The notes under the pieces are model-generated. The model ran no database searches. It worked only from the letters and a program-made list of their open reading frames with translations, and was not told the DNA's origin. Shown here piece by piece: positions 16,515 through 25,080 of a stretch of 64,000 nucleotides of DNA. Both the position numbers and the translations under genes were made by a program. Source of the DNA: Sulfurimonas sp. HSL3-7 (GTDB lineage Bacteria; Campylobacterota; Campylobacteria; Campylobacterales; Sulfurimonadaceae). The stretch covers positions 62,001 through 126,000 of the forward strand of contig NZ_CP147919.1 in NCBI RefSeq assembly GCF_039645985.1. Reading direction: 5' to 3'. Within the stretch, counting starts at the first letter, position 1, and each line of letters opens with the position of its first letter.

Positions 16515-18554
16515 ATGAAAAAAGTCTCTTTGCTGTTGGGTATCCACATGCATCAGCCCGTAGATAATTTCTCTGAAGCGGTGGATGAGGCGATAGCACT
16601 CAGCTACGGACCTTTTTTTGAGACGATGGCAAAGTACCCCGATTTTAAATTTGCCGTACACTGCAGCGGCTGGCTGCTTGAACAGATAAGGAGCAAGCAC
16701 CCCAGGATCTTTTCCGATATGAAGATGTTGACACAAAGAGGGGCCATCGAGTGGATCACCGCAGGCTACTATGAACCCGTGCTCAGTGCCATACCTTCGC
16801 GTGACCGTCAAGCCCAGATCGGAAAGCTTAACAGGTATATCAAAAAACATCTCGGCACTGTGCCTCAGGGATTGTGGCTGACAGAACGGGTGTGGGAGTC
16901 CTCTCTTGTGCCCGATCTTCATGCTTCAGGTATCCGCTATGCGGTCGTCGACGACTATCACTTTTTAAGCAGCGGTTTCGATGCGGCCAAGATGGACGGC
17001 TATTATGAGACTGAAGAGGGGGGCTATCCGCTAGCACTCTTTCCCATCTCGCAACCGCTGCGCTACGCCATCCCGTTTTTCAGTGTGGAACGTTCCATTG
17101 ACGCGATCCTGCAATACGCCAAAGAAGAGGATTCCGCAGCGATTATCTTTGACGATGCTGAAAAGTTCGGTCTCTGGCCGCAGACGCATGAATGGGTATA
17201 CGAGAAAAAATGGCTGGAGGGTTTTGTCGAAGCTGTTTTGGAGCATGAATCGATCGAGACGCAACACTACAGCACCTACCTCGAACAGCAGCGCTCCAAA
17301 GGGATCGCCTATCTGAACAACACCTCCTATTTTGAGATGGGGGAGTGGAGTCTGCGAAGCGAGCAGACGCTTGCGCTTGAAGCGCTCAAAGAGCAGGTAG
17401 GTACCGACTATTTTGATAGGATGGGGGTTGCTTTTATCAAAGGGGGGACCTGGAAGAACTTTTTTGTCAAATACCATGAGAGCAACTACCTTCACAAGCG
17501 GATGCTTTCATACAGTGTGCAGCAGGAGAACCTCAAAAAAAGCGCCCTGGAGAGTCTCTACAAGCTACAGACCAATGATGTCTTCTGGCACGGTGTATTC
17601 GGCGGCCTTTACCTTCCCAACCTGCGTGACAATGCCTACCGTTATCTGCTTGAGATAGAACGGACACAGGCTAAAAAGAAGATAGCCTACAGGGTAGCCG
17701 ACATCGATATGGATGGCTTCGAAGAGCTTAAAGTGCTCTCGAAATCACTCTCGACTGTCTTTTCATGCCGTTGGGGCGGTCAAATGGTGGAGTTTGGTTC
17801 GCTTGATGCCCTTTTCAATTGGCAAAATACGCTGATGCGCCGCAAAGAGGCCTATCACGAAAAGATACTACACCCCAAGGAAGCGCCGACTGTTCAGAAA
17901 GATGAACCGGATGGCGATGCGATTGCGACCATTCACAGCAGCAGCAACCGGATCGATGAGACACTTAAAGCCGGACTGATCTATGACTGGCATCCCAAGC
18001 ACTCGTTTATAGACCATTTCTCGCCCAATCCTTTCGATATGGAGACCTTTAGAAGTGCCTCCTTTCACGAAGCGGGGGATTTTGCGAACCAGCCCTTCGA
18101 ACTCGATGCGCAAACGCACACCTTTACACGAAGCGGCGGAATCCATTTGGACAGAAAACATGCGACCGATCTGACAAAGCGGTACCTGTTTGAAGATGAT
18201 GGCATTACGCTCGATCTTTCCTGTTATTCGGAGTATGAGGGTGAACTCTATTACGGTATGGAGTTCAACCTTCATCTTGCCCATCCGCATCTGGCTCTTC
18301 TCAACGGCCAAAAGATCGGTGAGGGGCTGTGCAGCTCGGGTCTCGATACGCTCAGTATCATCGACACGTTTACGCAGAAAAGAGTAACGCTGACCTGCAG
18401 CCGAATATGTGATGTCAGTGCCTATACGCTCAAGACGGTTTCGCAAAGCGAAAGCGGTTTTGACACGGTAGCGCAGCAGATCTCACTTCTCTTCTCGTGT
18501 CCTTTTAGATCGAAACTGCAACTGAAAATGAAACTGGAGGTATCTGATGTCTGA
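16515..18554 (+). CDS. GH57 4-alpha-glucanotransferase with DUF1925/DUF1926-type C-terminus
   Basis: A 679-residue GH57 protein that parallels the archaeal 4-alpha-glucanotransferases (about 660 residues). It begins KKVSLLLGIHMHQPVDNF, with the nucleophile at Glu124 in WLTERVWE and the acid/base in FDDAEKFGLWP (Asp213/214). These are almost the positions known for the Thermococcus litoralis enzyme (Glu123/Asp214). The C-terminal half corresponds to the DUF1925 and DUF1926 domains. It would transfer maltodextrin segments during glycogen turnover in the cytosol. An upstream in-frame TTG at 16509 is rejected because GGAG at 16505-16508 sits 6 nt before the ATG at 16515. The 3' end overlaps galT by 8 bp. 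Confidence 0.9.
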   Translation: MKKVSLLLGIHMHQPVDNFSEAVDEAIALSYGPFFETMAKYPDFKFAVHCSGWLLEQIRSKHPRIFSDMKMLTQRGAIEWITAGYYEPVLSAIPSRDRQAQIGKLNRYIKKHLGTVPQGLWLTERVWESSLVPDLHASGIRYAVVDDYHFLSSGFDAAKMDGYYETEEGGYPLALFPISQPLRYAIPFFSVERSIDAILQYAKEEDSAAIIFDDAEKFGLWPQTHEWVYEKKWLEGFVEAVLEHESIETQHYSTYLEQQRSKGIAYLNNTSYFEMGEWSLRSEQTLALEALKEQVGTDYFDRMGVAFIKGGTWKNFFVKYHESNYLHKRMLSYSVQQENLKKSALESLYKLQTNDVFWHGVFGGLYLPNLRDNAYRYLLEIERTQAKKKIAYRVADIDMDGFEELKVLSKSLSTVFSCRWGGQMVEFGSLDALFNWQNTLMRRKEAYHEKILHPKEAPTVQKDEPDGDAIATIHSSSNRIDETLKAGLIYDWHPKHSFIDHFSPNPFDMETFRSASFHEAGDFANQPFELDAQTHTFTRSGGIHLDRKHATDLTKRYLFEDDGITLDLSCYSEYEGELYYGMEFNLHLAHPHLALLNGQKIGEGLCSSGLDTLSIIDTFTQKRVTLTCSRICDVSAYTLKTVSQSESGFDTVAQQISLLFSCPFRSKLQLKMKLEVSDV

Positions 18555-19569
18555 GATCCGACGCGACAGGCTTCACAACCAGTACGTGCTTATAGCACCG
18601 GAACGCCTCCGCAGGCCTGACCTGCATGTGAGCAAAAAAGAGGTGCTTTCGGGGCAGCGGTGCCCTTTCTGCGAGGGCAATGAGACACTGACCCCTCCGG
18701 AAATCTATGCTATGCGTGACAATGAGGCGAACAGAGCGGGGTGGAAAACACGTGTCGTCCCCAACCTTTACAAAGCGGTGCAGGTCGAACTTGAAGACAA
18801 GTCCCGCCGGGAGGGGATATTTGAGTCTATTCCCGGCGTCGGTGCCCATGAGGTGCTGATCGATTCCGTCTGCCACGAGTGCGGCATCGAAGGGCTTGGT
18901 GCAGAAGGCATAGAAAACTGGCTGCGCAGCATGATCATACGGATCAACGATCTAAAGCGCGATATGCGTCTGGTGCACTTGAGTATCTTCAAGAATGTCG
19001 GTGCCAATGCAGGTGCGACCCAGGAACATCCCCATACACAGATCCTGGCGCTGCCTGTCACCCCTCAAAACGAACTGCTTTTCCTTGAGCGGAACATGCA
19101 GTATTACCGCCGTCACGGCCGTGGAAAAGCGGAAGATATTGTAGAAAATGAGACAGCGGATAAAAAACGTATTGTCGAAGAGGTAGGCGACTTTGTCGCT
19201 TTTTGCCCTTTTGCGAGCAGTTTTCCGTTTGAGGTCATGATCGTGCCCAAGCGCAATATTGCCAGCCTTGAAGCGTGTTCACGTGATGATGTCGCCGACC
19301 TTTCACTGCTGATCAGAGATCTTTTTCAAAAACTGAAGCGCCAGCTTGGTGATTTTGACTATAATCTCTTTTTCCGCCTGGCGCCGCTCAACCCAAATTT
19401 TGAAAATGAACCCTATATGGCAAATCTGCATACGAACTACCGGTTCACCATACGCATTACCCCGCGTATCTACCGTCTCGGCGGATTCGAGATCGCAACA
19501 GGCATGGCGATCAATCCTGTTCCTCCCGAAGAGTGTGCCGCACTTCTGAACGCCAAAGAGCCCTTATGA
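18547..19569 (+). CDS. galT: GalT-family hexose-1-phosphate nucleotidylyltransferase
   Basis: A 340-residue member of the galactose-1-phosphate uridylyltransferase branch of the HIT superfamily. It has the zinc-binding CPFCEGNE (near 39-46), a GAHEVLID stretch and the catalytic HxHxQ as EHPHTQI (near 160-166), followed by CPFASSFPFEV and HTNYRFT. No galK or galE is in the window. Placed between a glucanotransferase and glgA, it may act on glucose 1-phosphate or a nucleotide glucose (UDP- or ADP-glucose, as some GalT-like proteins do) rather than on galactose. That role is inference. It overlaps its neighbours by 8 and 4 bp, so it is translationally coupled. Confidence 0.85.
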   Translation: MSEIRRDRLHNQYVLIAPERLRRPDLHVSKKEVLSGQRCPFCEGNETLTPPEIYAMRDNEANRAGWKTRVVPNLYKAVQVELEDKSRREGIFESIPGVGAHEVLIDSVCHECGIEGLGAEGIENWLRSMIIRINDLKRDMRLVHLSIFKNVGANAGATQEHPHTQILALPVTPQNELLFLERNMQYYRRHGRGKAEDIVENETADKKRIVEEVGDFVAFCPFASSFPFEVMIVPKRNIASLEACSRDDVADLSLLIRDLFQKLKRQLGDFDYNLFFRLAPLNPNFENEPYMANLHTNYRFTIRITPRIYRLGGFEIATGMAINPVPPEECAALLNAKEPL

Positions 19570-20993
19570 AGGCACTCTTTGCTGCAAGCGAGATCTTTCC
19601 TTTCGCAAAGACAGGCGGCCTGGCCGATGTTGCCCATGCCCTGCCCAGAGCATTGAGCAAACAGCTGGAGATTATCTCGGTCATGCCTCTGTACGGCTTT
19701 ATGCAGAGTGCTTCGCTCTCGAGAGATGAACTGAGTTTTAGCGTCACTCTGGGTTCCATTGAGTACGACATAGCGCTATACACGGCGGAGAATCAGGGGG
19801 TGAAGACTTACTTTATCCAAGCCCCGCTGTTAAGTGCGACGCAGGGACTTTATGGTGATGAAAACGGGGAGTATGCCAACAACGATCTGCGTTTTGGGAT
19901 CTTTTGCGCGGCCATCGTCGAACTGGCGGCAGCGCTGCAGATCGATATCGTGCATCTGAATGACTGGCATACGGCCCTGGCGGCACTCTTTATCAAAGAG
20001 CGCTCTCTTGATATCAAAAGCCTTTTTACGATCCACAATCTTGCCTATCAGGGGATTTTTGAAGCCTCTTCGCTGCAGCGTCTCGGTATTGACAGCCGGT
20101 ATTTTCATATGGACGGCATCGAGTTTTACGGCGCGTTGAACTGCATGAAGGCGGGCATCGCCTACAGCGACCGGGTCACGACGGTCAGCCCCCGGTACGC
20201 CGAAGAGATTTTGACGGCAGAGTTCGGCTGCGGTCTTGAGGGCTTTTTACAGCACCACGCTGCCAAGCTTTCGGGTGTCCTCAACGGTATCGATACCGAA
20301 TATTTTGACCCGAGCAGCGACACGGCACTTGCTTCAGGTTTCGATGCGCATAATCTGGATCTGAAATATTGCAATAAAAAAGCACTGCTCAAGGAGGCGG
20401 GACTCAAAGATCCGAGAGTGCCTCTTTTTGTCATGATCAGCCGGCTGGCGCATCAGAAGGGGTTTGATCTGCTTTTGGAGGCACTAAAACCGATGCTGAA
20501 AAAGCGGCTCAACATACTGATCCTGGTTGAGGGCGTAAACCATTACCGGACAGCACTGGAGAAGATCGCGGAAAAACATGGAAATCTTTGCCTCTTTTTT
20601 GGCTACAATGAAGCACTTTCTCACCGTATCTATGCCGGGGGCGATTTTTTGCTGATGCCCTCGCTTTTTGAGCCTTGCGGGCTCAATCAGATGATCGCAA
20701 TGCGTTACGGAACAGTTCCTGTCGTCCACAGTGTCGGCGGTCTCTTTGATACGGTGCACGAAGATAGCGAAACGTGTGGTACGGGGATCGTTTTTTTAAG
20801 ACCGACCAAAAAAGCACTGCTTAACGCTGTTGAACGTGCGTTGAGCCTCAAAAGCGACGTGCAAAAAATGGAGAAAACCATCCGTTTTAATATGGCATGC
20901 GACTTCTCGTTTGAGAAGAGCGCCAAAGCCTATATAGGGCTCTATAGAGAGCTTCAGCAAGGTTCACTCACAATAAAGGATTATAATGGTTAA
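19566..20993 (+). CDS. glgA: Glycogen synthase, first copy
   Basis: A 475-residue GT5 starch/glycogen synthase. It has the nucleotide-sugar motif FAKTGGLADV (12-21), a DWHTALAALF segment, the GT-B C-terminal domain start FVMISRLAHQKG and the LMPSLFEPCGLNQM motif with the catalytic Glu. It adds glucose from a nucleotide sugar to glycogen. The frame is open upstream, but the ATG at 19566 overlaps the galT stop (ATGA) and gives the canonical MKALFAASEIFPF. Compared with the second copy, the usual LGTG(D/E) segment reads LVEGVNHY, so the two may differ in donor or acceptor preference. Confidence 0.93.
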   Translation: MKALFAASEIFPFAKTGGLADVAHALPRALSKQLEIISVMPLYGFMQSASLSRDELSFSVTLGSIEYDIALYTAENQGVKTYFIQAPLLSATQGLYGDENGEYANNDLRFGIFCAAIVELAAALQIDIVHLNDWHTALAALFIKERSLDIKSLFTIHNLAYQGIFEASSLQRLGIDSRYFHMDGIEFYGALNCMKAGIAYSDRVTTVSPRYAEEILTAEFGCGLEGFLQHHAAKLSGVLNGIDTEYFDPSSDTALASGFDAHNLDLKYCNKKALLKEAGLKDPRVPLFVMISRLAHQKGFDLLLEALKPMLKKRLNILILVEGVNHYRTALEKIAEKHGNLCLFFGYNEALSHRIYAGGDFLLMPSLFEPCGLNQMIAMRYGTVPVVHSVGGLFDTVHEDSETCGTGIVFLRPTKKALLNAVERALSLKSDVQKMEKTIRFNMACDFSFEKSAKAYIGLYRELQQGSLTIKDYNG

Positions 20994-22467
20994 GAAACAA
21001 CTCAATATTTTATTTGTTGCCTCCGAAGTGGTGCCTTTCGCCAAGACAGGCGGTCTGGCCGATGTTTCAGGTGCACTGCCCAAAGCGTTGAAAGAGAGGG
21101 GGCATAATGTCATCGTCGTCATGCCGCGCTACTATCAGATCGACAAAGGTACACTTACCCACGTAGAGGGTTCTTTGGGGGTTCCTATGGGGCCGATGGG
21201 TGAACTTTGGGCAGGCGTCTACACGACGACCCTTCCTGAAAGTGATGCAAGCATCTATTTTATCGATCATGAGCAGTTTTTCGGACGCAGAGGGCTTTAC
21301 GATGACAACGGCGAATCCTACAGCGATAATGATAACCGTTTTATTTTTCTCTCCAAAGCGGCATTCCAGCTTAGCAAAATGCTCGGCTTTTCGCCTGATA
21401 TCATTCATGCAAACGACTGGCATACAGCGGCAATGCCGCTGTTGGCCAGGACCCGTTTCGTACATGATTTCGCCAATGCGGCGACCGTACTGACCATTCA
21501 CAACCTTCAGCATCAGGGGAACTTCTTCAAAGGGGGGATCGATGTGATGGAGGTCGGCTGGGAACACTTCAACCCTATGGAGTTCGAGAGCTTTGACCGT
21601 CTCAATCTGCTCAAGGGAGGGATCGCCCACGCGGACGCGGTCACGACGGTCTCGAAGCGCTATGCCCAAGAGATCCAGACGCCGGAGTTCGGGTTCGGGC
21701 TGCAGGACCATATCCGCGCGCACGCTTCGAAACTCTTCGGTATCCTGAACGGCGTGGACTATGACGAATGGAACCCGTCTGTCGATTCACACATCGCCAA
21801 GAGCTTTGATGTGGGCGATATGGAGGGCAAGCTTGCCTGCAAACGTGCCCTGCAGAACCATTTTGGCCTGGCAGTGCGCGATGATGTGCCGCTTATCGGG
21901 TTTGTCGGACGTTTTGCCGAGCAGAAGGGGATAGGACTGATCGCCGGTGTGCTTGACGGCCTTATGCAGCAGGACCTTCAGATCATCATGCTCGGTACCG
22001 GAGAGAAGTGGGCAGAGCACTACTTCAGCGAAGCGGCGGGCCGTTACAGCGGAAAGTTCGGTATTCATGTCGGCTACTCCGATGCGCTGGCACACCAGAT
22101 CGAAGCGGGGTGCGATCTCTTTTTGATGCCTTCGCTCTTTGAGCCCTGCGGCCTGAACCAGATCTACAGCCTGCGTTACGGTACGCTGCCTATTGTCCGT
22201 GCAACCGGCGGACTCGACGATACGATCGAGAACTTCAACGAAGCGCATCGCAACGGCAACGGTTTCAAGTTCGAGATTCCGACGCAGGAAGCGCTCTACT
22301 ATACAGTGCTCTGGGCGGTCAGTATCTATTATAACGACAAAAACGCCTTTGCTGCCATGCAGGAAAAGGCGATGCAGATGCATTTCGGCTGGGACGATGC
22401 CGCGGCAGAGTATGAAAAGGTCTACCGCTACGCTATCGCCAAACGGCACGTAGAACAGTTACAATAA
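20986..22467 (+). CDS. glgA: Glycogen synthase, second copy
   Basis: A 493-residue GT5 glycogen synthase with FAKTGGLADVSGALP near the start, HANDWHTAAMPL, the C-terminal domain start IGFVGRFAEQKG, LGTGEKWAEHYF and LMPSLFEPCGLNQIYSLRYGT. This copy keeps the canonical LGTG segment and is the more typical of the two. It overlaps the upstream glgA by 8 bp. Tandem but clearly diverged copies point to specialised roles (for example priming and elongation) or to different nucleotide donors, rather than a recent duplication. Confidence 0.95.
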   Translation: MVKKQLNILFVASEVVPFAKTGGLADVSGALPKALKERGHNVIVVMPRYYQIDKGTLTHVEGSLGVPMGPMGELWAGVYTTTLPESDASIYFIDHEQFFGRRGLYDDNGESYSDNDNRFIFLSKAAFQLSKMLGFSPDIIHANDWHTAAMPLLARTRFVHDFANAATVLTIHNLQHQGNFFKGGIDVMEVGWEHFNPMEFESFDRLNLLKGGIAHADAVTTVSKRYAQEIQTPEFGFGLQDHIRAHASKLFGILNGVDYDEWNPSVDSHIAKSFDVGDMEGKLACKRALQNHFGLAVRDDVPLIGFVGRFAEQKGIGLIAGVLDGLMQQDLQIIMLGTGEKWAEHYFSEAAGRYSGKFGIHVGYSDALAHQIEAGCDLFLMPSLFEPCGLNQIYSLRYGTLPIVRATGGLDDTIENFNEAHRNGNGFKFEIPTQEALYYTVLWAVSIYYNDKNAFAAMQEKAMQMHFGWDDAAAEYEKVYRYAIAKRHVEQLQ

Positions 22468-22475
22468 AGGAACTT

Positions 22476-24401
22476 ATGATGACCTACCCTATCTATCATG
22501 ATGTCAGCCGTTTCAGCGAGCTGGATATCTACCTTTTCAAAGAGGGAACGCACGTCAAGCTGTATGATCGTCTTGGAGCCCATCAGATGCAACGCAACGG
22601 ACAAAGCGGTACCTACTTTGCCCTCTGGGCACCCAATGCCCGGGGTGTCTCCGTACGGGCCGACTTCAACCACTACGATGCGCACGCGCACCCGCTGCGG
22701 CTTCGTGATGATGGATCGGGCATCTGGGAAGGCTTTGTCGAAGGGGTGACGCCGGGCATGACCTACAAGTACCATATCTCGACGGACGGCGATAACCCCA
22801 ATGCGGACAAGGCTGATCCGTACGCCTTTTGCGCCGAAGTCGCACCCAACTCGGCATCGCGTGTCTGGGATATCGAGGATTTTGCGTGGAGCGACAGCAA
22901 ATGGATGACGACCCGCCATGCAAAAAACTCGCATAAAGCACCCGTTTCGATCTATGAGGTGCATCTTGGGTCATGGCGGCGGAAACCCGAAGAGGGGAAC
23001 CGTTATCTTACCTACAGGGAAGCTGCCGTTGAGTTGGCCGAATACCTCTGTGAGATGAACTTTACCCATGTCGAGCTGCTCCCTATAACTGAGTTCCCTT
23101 TTGAGGGCTCCTGGGGCTATCAGACGACCGGCTACTTTGCCCCGACCTCACGTTACGGCACCCCGCAGGATTTCATGTACTTTGTGGATATCATGCATGC
23201 CCACGGCATCGGTGTGATCCTCGACTGGGTACCTTCGCACTTTGTCACTGACGGCCACGGCCTGATGAATTTTGACGGCACCTGTCTTTATGAGCATAAG
23301 GACCCGCGACAGGGTTACCATCCCGAATGGGGAAGCGCTATCTTTAATTACGAGCGCAATGAAGTGCGTGCTTTTCTGATCAGCTCGGCAATGTTCTGGC
23401 TTGAAAAATACCACATCGACGGCATCCGTGTCGATGCGGTGGCTTCCATGCTCTATCTCAATTATGCAAGGGAAGAGGGGGAGTGGATTCCCAATGAGGA
23501 GGGCGGTAACGAGAACCTCGGTGCGATTAAGTTCCTGAAACAGCTCAACACCAGCGTCTACGGCGCTTTCGGCGACATCATGATGTTCGCGGAAGAGTCC
23601 ACCGCCTTTCCGATGGTGAGCCGCCCTGTCGACAAAGGTGGGCTTGGATTCGGATACAAGTGGAACATGGGGTGGATGCACGATACGCTCAAGTACTTTA
23701 AAAACGATCCTATCTACAGGCAGCACCACCACAACACGCTGACCTTCAGTTTTGTCTATATGTACAATGAAAACTATATTTTGCCGCTAAGTCATGACGA
23801 AGTAGTGCACATGAAGGGCTCCCTGATCAACAAGATGCCCGGAGACAACAACCAGAAATTTGCCAACCTGCGGGCGCTCTTCGCTTTCATGATCGCCCAT
23901 CCCGGGAAAAAGCTGCTCTTTATGGGCGGCGAATTCGCCCAGTTTGCGGAGTGGAATTACAAGCAGAGCCTTGACTGGCACCTGCTCGAACAGCCGCAGC
24001 ACCGGGGCATGCAAACACTGCTGAAAAGTCTCAACAGGCTCTATCAGGATGAGCCTGCCCTGCACCAAAACGATGCCGAGGTCAAAGGGTTTGAATGGAT
24101 CGACGAGAACGACTATCAGGCCAATGTCATCAGCTTTATACGCAAAGGGGACAAAAAAGAGAAGTCTATTATCGTGGTCTGCAACTTTTCGGACAAGACG
24201 CATGTGGACTATCCGCTTGGCGTACCGGGGAGAGGGACCTATGAAGAGATATTCAACTCCCAGTCTGCAGAATATGAGGGGTGGGACATCACCAATGATG
24301 CACCTATAAAATCGAAGGCGAAAATGCAGCATGGACGAAAGAATATGATCAACGTCACGCTGCCGCCGCTGGGTGTCATCTATCTGAAAAAGATCGGGTA
24401 G
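22476..24401 (+). CDS. glgB: 1,4-alpha-glucan branching enzyme
   Basis: A 641-residue GH13 branching enzyme with an N-terminal CBM48-like module (about 20-120), the LGSWRRKPE and WGYQTTGYFAPTSRYG signatures, DWVPSHF, the nucleophile region GIRVDAVASMLYL, the acid/base region FAEESTAFP and LSHDEVVHMKGS, followed by an all-beta C-terminal domain. It creates alpha-1,6 branches. At 641 residues it lacks the extra N-terminal module of the roughly 730-residue enterobacterial form. The start is ATG 22476 or 22479 (M-M), preceded by AAAGGAA. It is the last gene of the glycogen run. Confidence 0.96.
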   Translation: MMTYPIYHDVSRFSELDIYLFKEGTHVKLYDRLGAHQMQRNGQSGTYFALWAPNARGVSVRADFNHYDAHAHPLRLRDDGSGIWEGFVEGVTPGMTYKYHISTDGDNPNADKADPYAFCAEVAPNSASRVWDIEDFAWSDSKWMTTRHAKNSHKAPVSIYEVHLGSWRRKPEEGNRYLTYREAAVELAEYLCEMNFTHVELLPITEFPFEGSWGYQTTGYFAPTSRYGTPQDFMYFVDIMHAHGIGVILDWVPSHFVTDGHGLMNFDGTCLYEHKDPRQGYHPEWGSAIFNYERNEVRAFLISSAMFWLEKYHIDGIRVDAVASMLYLNYAREEGEWIPNEEGGNENLGAIKFLKQLNTSVYGAFGDIMMFAEESTAFPMVSRPVDKGGLGFGYKWNMGWMHDTLKYFKNDPIYRQHHHNTLTFSFVYMYNENYILPLSHDEVVHMKGSLINKMPGDNNQKFANLRALFAFMIAHPGKKLLFMGGEFAQFAEWNYKQSLDWHLLEQPQHRGMQTLLKSLNRLYQDEPALHQNDAEVKGFEWIDENDYQANVISFIRKGDKKEKSIIVVCNFSDKTHVDYPLGVPGRGTYEEIFNSQSAEYEGWDITNDAPIKSKAKMQHGRKNMINVTLPPLGVIYLKKIG

Positions 24402-24493
24402 AAGCGGGGATCAGAAAAGTTTTCTGGTTCTAAAAAATTACATTGACAAAAAATATAAAAATGCTTTTAAAAAAAGGGATTATAGAAAAAGGA

Positions 24494-24569
24494 TGGTGGA
24501 GCATAGCGGGATCGAACCGCTGACCTCTTCGCTGCCAGCGAAGCGCTCTCCCAGCTGAGCTAATGCCCC
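24494..24569 (-). tRNA. tRNA-Ala (anticodon GGC)
   Basis: Read on the minus strand this folds as a full cloverleaf: acceptor GGGGCAT/ATGCTCC, D arm GCTC/GAGC, anticodon stem CTTCG/CGAAG with loop CTGGCAG (anticodon GGC), T arm AGCGG-TTCGATC-CCGCT. The 3' CCA is encoded (24494-24496). It sits alone between the end of glgB and the repeat array and is transcribed opposite to the glycogen genes. Confidence 0.96.
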
Positions 24570-24663
24570 ACAGTTGAGAGAAGAAATTATACTTCAAGAG
24601 TCGTTGAAATACTCTTAAATATTTTTGAATTTAGCATATTTTTTCAGCCCCGGCGATTAGACT

Positions 24664-24711
24664 GGACAAAAAGGCAGTTTAACGGGACACAAAACCGTTG
24701 CTTAGGGGACA
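24664..24711. repeat. Three phased GGACA motifs
   Basis: GGACA, GGGACA and GGGGACA begin at about 24664, 24684 and 24706, about 20-22 bp apart and all on the plus strand. Such spacing suits protein binding on one face of the helix and resembles the terminal repeats of some transposons. No transposase gene is nearby, so this could be a relic end or a regulator site. The rest of 24570-24783 shows nothing recognisable. Confidence 0.35.
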
Positions 24712-24783
24712 AAGAGTCATAGTAAGTACAGGATTATTTCCGATGAGGTAAATGGTACTAAAGTGTAACATAGGTCGTTTTAG

Positions 24784-25074
24784 AAAGCGCGGTTTGCTGC
24801 GCGTGAGCTTAATGCCGAAGCTGACCAAAGGAAATCCCTTTAGGGGAAACCCAGTGTTAACGCAGCCAGCGGGATTACTCCCGATGGCGTGTGAATAATA
24901 AAAGCGCGGTTTACTGCGCGTGAGCTTGATGCTGAATCAAACCCAGTGTTAACGCAGCCAGCGGGATTACTCCCGATGGCGTGTGAATAAAAAAAGCGCG
25001 GTTTACTGCGCGTGAGCTTGATGCTGAATCAAACCCAGTGTTAACGCAGCCAGCGGGATTACTCCCGATGGCGT
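24784..25074 (-). repeat. Array of three structured tandem repeats (units of 82-117 bp)
   Basis: Three head-to-tail copies at 24784-24900 (117 bp), 24901-24992 (92 bp) and 24993-25074 (82 bp), nearly identical except that the first has about 25 extra bases forming its own AAAGG/CCTTT hairpin. On the minus strand each unit opens with a compound hairpin (GCCA-x-CGGGA-loop-TCCCG-x-TGGC type) and closes with GCGC...GCGC followed by a T run in two of three copies. That is the layout of a small RNA with an intrinsic terminator. The array starts 6 bp after the stop of the minus-strand PP-loop gene, so it could also be a structured 3' UTR or a dispersed palindromic repeat. It is not a CRISPR: there are no spacers. 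Confidence 0.7.
24989..25011 (-). terminator. Terminator-like hairpin ending the repeat unit nearest the PP-loop gene
   Basis: On the minus strand GCGC-AGTAAACC-GCGC is followed directly by seven T. The same hairpin recurs at 24904-24919 (four T, then ATT) and at 24787-24802 (one base change, short T run). Position and polarity fit termination of minus-strand transcripts coming from the PP-loop gene or from within the array. Confidence 0.5.
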
Positions 25075-25080
25075 ATAAAA

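Noticed and set aside
24784-25074. CRISPR array
   Set aside because: Units of 82-117 bp are joined directly without unique spacers, and no cas gene is near.
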